Of a stretch of DNA of 64,000 nt, positions 36,201-45,200 are shown piece by piece (position 1 is the first letter of the stretch; each line of letters starts with the position of its first letter). Source of the stretch: Marisa cornuarietis (taxonomy: Eukaryota > Mollusca > Gastropoda > Architaenioglossa > Ampullariidae). Position numbers and translations under genes: made by a program. The notes beneath the pieces were generated by a model. That model searched no databases, was not told the origin of the DNA, and worked only from the letters and a program-made list of their open reading frames with translations. The stretch spans positions 222,001 to 286,000 of the forward strand of contig SMMW01000006.1 in the NCBI GenBank assembly GCA_004794655.1, written 5' to 3'.

Positions 36201-39200
36201 ATGTCCTAAATGCAATCAAAGTAGCGTTTTTTTTAAAGCGTGTTATATAAGGAAAAAGGAAAGATGCAGAGGCTACATCCTAAAATTGGCACGATCATAA
36301 TTTGAGATATTAATATTCTTTGATTCTTTTAGCATCTTGTGTGCTACAGACTTCTTTTTATATTTATTTGACTAACACTACCTGGATAAATAAAGTGACT
36401 CCAGTAAAATCATTGTTCAAGATTTCATTAGTGTAGACAGCTGTAATATTTGTAGTATTACAGTTTTATCAAGAGATAAAGGTTTTCATTACCTTATCTG
36501 TTGCCCCCGTGGGCCCGGCTTCTCGTGCCGGGGGTGAACACCCAGCCTCTCTCTGGCTGGATGGCTAAGCTGGTCCACCCCTTTCTCTTATGCTTTTCGT
36601 GTTTCTCCCTCACTGGCCCTTTCACCTATACTCTTTTTCTATTCAATCATTTCCCTATGACACTACTGTTTGTCTTTTCTATCTTCTGTCTACACCAGTC
36701 TTCCCCTGCCTTCTTTTTCCATAATGCCTTTCTTTTAATATAGCTCTTTTCTCTGTGGCCTCCTTTAGGCCCCCTGCGTTTGCCGTGCAGGGCGACCCGT
36801 GTCGGGGGAGGATGGGATCCTGGAGGTTTAGGTCCCTGATGGGCTGCGGCCCATCATACCAACACACCTCTTTGGCCCGGACTTCTCCTAGACGGGAGAT
36901 TGGTGTGGCCCACACCAATCAAGCGGCTGGTCGTGCAGTGCCCTAGCTTTGCTAGAAGGCTGCGGCCGGGGTCAATCTGGTCTACACACTCTGTAGGCCA
37001 GAGTATATTCCTTCTGTATCCCTGGTGCGACCCTGCTGGAAATGCCCTTAGTGGTACCGCTTGGTCGCATCCCCTTGTTGGACTCCGTGGTGGGTGGGGA
37101 GCAGAAGGAACGAATCATATAGTTTTCATTATGGCAACAACAACAAAAACACTTGGGAAACACCTGCGTGAGAGAGAATCTTCTGATAGTGAGAATGAGG
37201 TGAGAGAAAGCGTGAGGAAGAGTGCTGAAGAGGCCTGGCCCCGTTTTCTTGTCGTCGAAGGTACAGAGCCGGCCAAGCCGCTCTCGTCCCTCTCCCCTTT
37301 TGCGATCGCAAAAGGATTCAAAAATATTTCGTCTGGTTTCTCCTCCATCAAGAGATTGCGCACCGGACAACTTCTCGTTCATTGTTCTAGCCAAAAGTCT
37401 TCAGAGGCCCTTCGCCGATGGGACGGAAAACAGTTCGTGGACCGCCCCATAAAGGTCACACCACACAGATCCCTCAACTCTTCAAAGGGGGTCATTCGAT
37501 GCTCTGACCTTGCCGGGATGTCGGAGCTTGACATTAAGTCAGAACTGGCATCCCAGGGGGTTTCTGCAGTACAGAGGATGACAATAAAGAAGGATGGACA
37601 GTCTATTCAAACAAATACCCTATTTCTTACCTTTTGTCTACCTAACATACCCGACTCCATTGATATTGGATATTTACGGGTCAAAGTTACTTTATTCATA
37701 CCTTCACCGTTGCGCTGCTTCAACTGTCAGCGTTATGGCCATGGGGCGAGCTTTCGCAAGTCCCAAGCCCGCTGCTTTCGCTGCAGCGGGACTGGCCACG
37801 TGGCAGATGATTTTTCCTCAAGCGCCAAGTGTGCAAACTGTAACGGATCTCATGTTGCTTCATCCAAGGACTGCCCGAAGTGGAAGGAAGAGGCAGCCAT
37901 CCAACGCGTACGCGCGGAATCTGGCGTCTCTTACGCCGATGCTCGCCGTCGCGTAGTGGGTGGACCCTCAGGAATAACTACTGCAGGCTCCACTTCCTAC
38001 TCGGCAGTTGTTGCAAAACGACCGTCAGTGTCTGTGTTTATCCAGACGGACATGACATGGGTCTCTTCAGAGGGCCCTGTCAGAGTCCGTCAAGATATTC
38101 CTCCTCCTCCTCCTGCACGCAGTGGTGGTTGTCAGTCATCACAGGCCTCTCAAACTCAAAGCAAACAAACCTCACCAGTCAGACCTCCACGCAAACCAGA
38201 ACGACACACAAAATCTCCAAATAGTAAAAACACTACACCACAGAGAAACAAGAAAGACACACAAGCAAAAACAAAATCACCAGACAAACATACTCCACAA
38301 CACAAAACATCTGGAATCGCCACTGCAGTGATTTCTGTCCCTGTTACTAACCGTTTTGCCTCTCTTGGCGAGCACGGGATGGACGTGGATGAGCGACGTC
38401 TTGCGTCTCCTTCTCCATCCCGCCTTCCCCTGCCTTCTCCTTCTTCTTCTCCTTCTTTTGTAAGGTGCTCTGTGTCCCACCCTCACAGATAAAACATGTC
38501 TACCATCCTTCAATGGAACTGTCGAGGGATCCGAGCCAACTTTGAAGAGCTCCAATGCCTAGCATCTCGTTTGTCACCTGACATTATCGCACTTCAGGAG
38601 ACTCTTCTCCTACCTTCTACCTCCTTTTCCTTCAAAGGCTTTCAAATTTTACGTCGAGACTCACAATCTGACGTCCCTTCAGGAGGGGCTGCTCTTCTTC
38701 TTCGCTCCCACCTTTTGTTTCGCCAGATAGAAATTTCCACTCCTCTTCAAGCTGTTGCTGCCCGAGTTACGCTGGGCAAGACTATCACTATTTGCTGTAT
38801 CTACCTTCCTCCATCCGCTCGGATCTCCCGACAAGACCTTGAGGGTCTTCTGACCCAACTTCCTTCTCCTGTCCTTCTTTTGGGGGACTTTAACGGGCAC
38901 CACCCTCTATGGGGCGGGGATTCGATTGACCCTAGGGGAGAGTTGTTGGGATCATTTTTTATGGAAAGTGATCTCTGCCTCTTAAACGATGGCTCGACCA
39001 CTTTTTGTCGGCCATCCAGCAGCACCTTTTCAGCAATCGATCTGTCAGTAGTCAGTCCAGCAGTATTATTAGATTTTACCTGGACTGTACACGACGATCT
39101 ATGTGGAAGTGATCACTTTCCGATAATTTTACGTTTTATGAATACTCTGGAGCAGGACGAAAATTTTTACAGTGGTGGGTGGAACTTGACTAAGGCAGAT

Positions 39201-42200
39201 TGGCCTGCCTTTCAGGCCCTCTGCGCCACCCGCCTTTGTTCTAATGATCGTTTTAATTTAGATACCTATGATACTGACCAGGACCACCCTATTACGATTT
39301 TTACCACCACTCTAACTGCAGTTGCTTCGGCAACCATTCCAAAGAAAGGGACACGGAAACACCTTCTACGTGTCCCTTGGTTTACTGAAGAGTGCAGGGT
39401 GGCCCAGCGTGATCGGAAGAAGGCCCAGCGCCTTGTCTTCCGCCACCCCACTCCAGAAAATGTGCTAAATTTTAAACGCAGCAGAGCACGAGCTCGTTTT
39501 ATTTTTAAACAAAATAGAAAACTCGCGTGGCAAAGGTTTGTGTCATCATTATCATCCCGCACCACCTCCCAGGAGGTATGGGCAGCCGTCAGGAAAATAA
39601 AGGGAAGGATTCAGGCTGGTTCAATAGGCCACCTGCAGGTTGGAGACTCTGTCCTCACAGAAGCACGAGATGTTGCTAATTCCTTGGCATCCACCTTTGC
39701 TCAAAACTCCTCTTCTTCTAACTAATCTCTAGAATTTCAGTGCATGAAGTTGGTTCGGGAATCCTCTAGCTGCAACTTTTCTTCCGATAACTCTGAACAA
39801 TACAACGAACCCTTCTCTCTTAATGAGTTGCAGCGGGCCCTCCAGAAGTGCAAGGTTTCTGCACCTGGCCCAGACAACATTTCTTATCAGCTGCTGACTC
39901 ATCTCCCAAAGGCCTCTCTCCTTCTCCTTCTAAACATCTTTAACTTTATTTGGGTGTCTGGATGTTTCCCTCCCCCGTGGAGAGAGGCAGTCGTGGTGCC
40001 CATCCCAAAACTTGGCAAGGATCCTTCTGATCCCAACTCTTACCGTCCTATCGCTCTCACTAGCTGTCTATGCAAAACTTTAGAACGCATGGTGAATGCC
40101 CGGCTCACCTGGCAACTTGAATCCCAGGGTCTCCTCTCCAACCTGCAGTGTGGCTTTAGACAATACCGCAGTACCCTGGACCATCTGGTCCGTTTTGAAA
40201 CTTTTGTTAGAGATGCTTTTGTAAGTAGAGAGCATGTGTTAGGAGTTTTCTTTGACTTGGAAAAGGCCTACGACACTACCTGGAAGCAAGGTATTCTGTT
40301 GGACTTTCACGCCCTTGGCTTCCGGGGTCGTATGCCGCTCTTCATCAAAAACTTCCTTTCTCAACGTCTCTTTCGAGTTCGTATAGGATCTATCCTGTCT
40401 GCTCCTCAGGAACACGAAATGGGCGTCCCACAGGGCAGCATTCTATCACCTACTCTTTTCAACATTAAAATAAATTCCATTCTAAAATCTGTCTGTCCCG
40501 GTTTGGCGGCCTCGTTGTATGTAGACGACTTTGCTCTCTGCATCAGAGGCCGATCCCTACCGTGACTCGAACGCCGGCTTCAGCTGTGCGTCAACGCTGT
40601 GCAGAAGTGGGTGACAGAAAATGGTTTCAAATTTTCTCCTACGAAGTCAGTATGCATCCATTTTTGTAAACTACGAGGCATGTTTCCAAACCCATCTATT
40701 ACTGTAGACGGCAAGGTTCTGAACGTGGTCCAGGAAGTAAAATTTCTTGGGGTCATCTTTGACCGAAAACTTTCCTTTCTTTCTCACATAAAATCGTTAC
40801 GCCTATCATGTCAGAAAGCCTTGGACGTTCTTAGAGTAGTTGGCCATGTCAGCTGGGGAGCGGACCGCACGGTACTGCTTCGCCTGTATCGTGCCCTGGT
40901 CCGCTCCAAGCTAGATTATGGATCAATCATCTATGGCTCTGCTCGAGAGTCCTATCTCAAAATTCTTGATCCTATTCATCATCAAGGGCTCCGCATCTGT
41001 TTGGGTGCCTTCCGCACCACTCCTGTACAAAGTTTGTACGCAGAAGCTGGTGAGCCTCCACTTTCTTTCCGTCGTTTGAAACTCATTCTATCCTATGTCT
41101 ATCGTCTAAAAGCTCATCCTGAAAACCCTGCCTACAGTGCTGTTTTTGAACCTCAGCGTGCTGCCCTGTATGCCATTCGTACCAACGAGCAAAAACCAGT
41201 ATCACTCCGTGTTGCACCTCATCTACAAGCAGCCGGAGTAGATATTCAGCAGGTAGAGACTCTCCCTCTCTTACCAGCTCCTCCTTGGACTCTTCCTGTT
41301 CCAGAGATCCGTCTCGATCTTTCAGCTTTCAAAAAAGGTGACACTTGTGACCTTATCTTTCTCCAGCGCTTTCAAGAGCTTCTGTCTGACTATCCTGGAT
41401 TCTGTTCTGTCTTTACAGATGGCTCCAAAATTCCAAACGGTGGCCCTGTAGCTGTGGCAGCAGTCACGTCGTGCCAGCCGCAACAAGCCTCTTCTGCCCG
41501 ACTTGCGGAAGGCTGCTCTATTTTCTCTGCGGAACTTTACGCTATCTTGCTAGCCTTACAGCATGTTCACCGCTCTTCGGAGCAAAACTTTCTGATCATC
41601 TCAGACTCTTTATCTGCTCTCCAAGCCCTTTTCTCCCAACGTTCTGACCACCCCTTTGTGGTTCAGATTCACACTATCCATGCAGCTCTAGTCCAACGGA
41701 GAAAAGACATCGTTTTCATTTGGGCTCCTGGCCACACTGGTATCCCAGGCAACATCAGAGCGGACCAAGCCGCCAAGGCTGCATGTCAGTCGCCTGATAA
41801 ACTACACTCGATAGTATCAGCAGACTGTAAATCTATCCTCTCGACCTATGTTCAGTCCTTGTGGCAACGCCATTGGGACAATCTAGGCCAAAATAAGTTA
41901 CATGCCACCCTTCCTTCTCTTTCAGACGGCTTGCCTTCATGCCGTCCTGTGCGGCGGGAGGAGGTAGTTCTTTCCAGACTAAGACTAGGACACACCTATG
42001 CCACGCAGTCGCACCTTTTACGAGGTGAACCACCGCCAGTTTGTCCTTGGTGTCAAGGAATTTTTAATGTTGTACATGTTTTACTTACTTGTCCTGGACT
42101 CCAGAGTATCCGCCGGCAGTTTTTTACTGCAAGCTCTTTGTTTTCTTTGTTTAGGTCAGTCCCATCGGCAGCTATTTTTACCTTTTTAAGACGGATAGGG

Positions 42201-45200
42201 CTTTATCATAAGATTTAAGCTTTTTATGCCCTGATATTTTTGGTTTTTGGAATGTTGGTGGCTTTTTTGGGCCACAACCCTCCTTTTACATGTTCCCGCC
42301 TCTCAAATGTGTTTACTGCTTTTTGTGTGGCTTCTTAATTTTTGCGATGTCATATTTATATTACTTGAGAGTTTTTGGTCCCAAAACATTTTAAATAAGA
42401 ATACCTTTTCTCGCCGTGATATAGCCTTAGTTGCTGACACGGCGTTAAACACAAACAAACAACAAACCTTATCTGTTTTTTTTAAATTTTAGTAACTTTA
42501 CAGCCGCCAGGTGAGTAGACACGCAGTTTATGATTCTTAGATTTTAGCTCATTCATTTAGCAAATCACCCACCCATGTGGTTGTATGCTCCCACACACCA
42601 GACCTTCCATCCACTTGCTTAACTTTCAGTCAATCTGCTTAAACACCCATTCATTCACTAAGCTTACTAACACTTACGCCTCACTAACATATGCACATTT
42701 ACACTCAGTCTCACTTTAACTCACTTATTGCTCACTTGAACTAAAGGCTTAACATTTCCGTCCTTAATGCATATGATTTTAGATTTACATAATAGATACG
42801 CTAATAAATAGAAATTTTTCACCATGTAAAATGTAAATTAATAGGAGGGATACAGAGGTTTCTTGCTAAAAAAACGATCAAAATTGGAGATATATTTTGA
42901 TTTTACATGCCTCTTATGTGCTACAGTTTTAGTTTGGTACAGTTATTCAGCTTGTTAAATGAAAAGCTTAGTTACTTATTAAAAGTTCGTTGTTGAGTGA
43001 CATAAGTTTTGTTATTGTAGACAGCTGTAAAATTTATAGTAGTATAGTTCATAACATGTACATAAAAGTATATGCTCTCCCTAAATTTTTTATTTTTTAT
43101 TTTCAGAGAGGAAAGCGCCCTCAAGTGAGTAGACATGCTCCTTATGATTTGGGGGTTCTACTTAATTTTAACAAATCACCAACTCATTTGGTCGCATGCT
43201 TCACACACCAGAGTTTACATATACTTTTCTGCAAACGCATTAGTTTACTCGCTCTTTTACAGTCACTCACAGTCATGGACTATTGAATCTTAAGCACAGC
43301 AATGTTCAAGGTCCTATATGCATTACATATTTCTAAAGTAGAAATTAAACACCTATTTTTGCTAATAATGATGCAAATAAATAAAAAATAAAGTGTTATG
43401 GGGTGACAAGCTAAATAATGACACGTTACAATGCGAAGATATATGTGTATATTATATCTGATAACTTTTTCTGTGCATTATTTACCTTTGTTTTGGCTAA
43501 TTTCTGTAGATCATTTTGAAAATTTAATGAACTTTGAGCTTTCACCACATCAATTTCTGAAAATAAGACATTTATCCCACCACTTCAAAGTTCCAAATTC
43601 TTTCTTTAAAAATATGTGACATTTATTATAATAAGAAATTATATTTTAACTTTTTTTTATTCTACTAACTGTTTAAATGGAGATAATTTTCTCTCAGATA
43701 TTTTATCTTTATCCATTTTCATTGTTAATTACTCACTAACCATTGAAAATACCACTAACAGTACTCAGAATTCATGTTTATACAAAGTGCTTTAAACTAA
43801 TGGGACAACGATTCATGCTATAATTATAGAAACTGAGCTATGAAGTTTCAAGTAGATGTTTTTGCAGTTTTTTTGTGAAAACTAGAAACTTTCATAACCT
43901 ATAAATGTATAGGAAATAGCATTAAGTATCTAAAACAGTGGTGTTGTGTTATTTAATTGTATTAAAGTTTATTGTTGATATACTATTTTGGATTGTTTTC
44001 ATCAGCCAACATAGGCATCCATAGAAAGCTTTTTATTTCACAATTTTAAATATATCTTATTAATTTATACACGTTTCTAAGGCAATTCCTTAAAACACTT
44101 TTGTAAAAAGTAACAACATCCTACGACATATTGGTCACAAAAACGTGCACTTCATTATGATCAGACAAATGTGGTGGCAAGGAAGATTATGAATGTTAAT
44201 TTGTGCAAAATTTGTTTCATCGCTGCAACTATGGAAAACAATCAATAAGTAAACAGTACACAGTTCTATATTATCTGTCTGCTAAAAAGAATTTAAACAA
44301 CGAATGATTGTTTATATTTTAGAATCAGCATGTGCTCTTTTGTGTTTGTTTGGTTCAATATCCAGTTACAACGTAATCAACTGCTTTATATGAGACGCCT
44401 TATTTTGTTTCAGAATCACTCCCAGGTAAAGATCTTGAGTTGCAAAGGTTACGCATTTTGAAGATATGATCAGTAGCAAATATTTAGAAGACCCCGTTAT
44501 ATTATGTAGATACATAAATCAATTGTAGATATCAATTATAAATATGAATAGACATGAACATTTTATCACTTCTGTAGTGATATCATTACAATGTAGACAA
44601 TATTGTTAATATTAGATTTACAGAACTTTACTCGGATCTATATGATTAGACAAGGAAATATAAAATAGATTTTTCGCGACAGTCTGGTTTTATCATCACC
44701 ATTACACCGAAGACCTAACACTACTACTATTAAATGATAAAGATATGTTTGCACACACTAATATCCTTGTATATATATATATATATAGAGAGACCTGCCA
44801 TAGGATTATGTGGTGTCTTTCTGAATGACCAACAGTATATAGTTCCCGGTCGTTTCGACTAAGCCGTTTCGTCTAACAGTCGAGTCATCTATAGGACGCA
44901 TGAAATGGAAAAAAATTGAAGTGATTTGAATGTTAATAAACGATTTAAATGTATCGTAAATATGGCTAATTGTCGCGTTAAGCAATCGGGGTCCACACGT
45001 TCCACTCTCGCGTGCACGCTCTCAACCACACAGACTCAACAAACACTCAAACGCCCGATGCCGGCGATGCATCCAACCGTCCCGAAGTTTAAAAATTGAC
45101 GCGCACACGTGGGAACAGTAAAAAAAAAATACCGACCGTTAGACGAAACGACTTAGTCGAACCGACCTTAGTTTAACTGACCCTAGTCGAAACGACCGTT

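Larger units (their letters stand above)
36503..42465 (+). mobile_element. Full-length I-like non-LTR retrotransposon with 12-bp target duplication
   Basis: About 5.96 kb in the intron between the first two stalk microexons. Flanked by ACCTTATCTGTT at 36491-36502 and 42466-42477. It has a 5' untranslated region of about 630 bases, ORF1 (gag-like), ORF2 (endonuclease, reverse transcriptase, RNase H), a 3' hairpin (CGCCGTG...CACGGCG) and a CAAA-rich tail. The presence of RNase H together with CCHC knuckles points to the I superfamily (I or Nimb type); Jockey-like is the alternative. Perfect flanking repeats and nearly open frames indicate a young copy. Confidence 0.9.
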
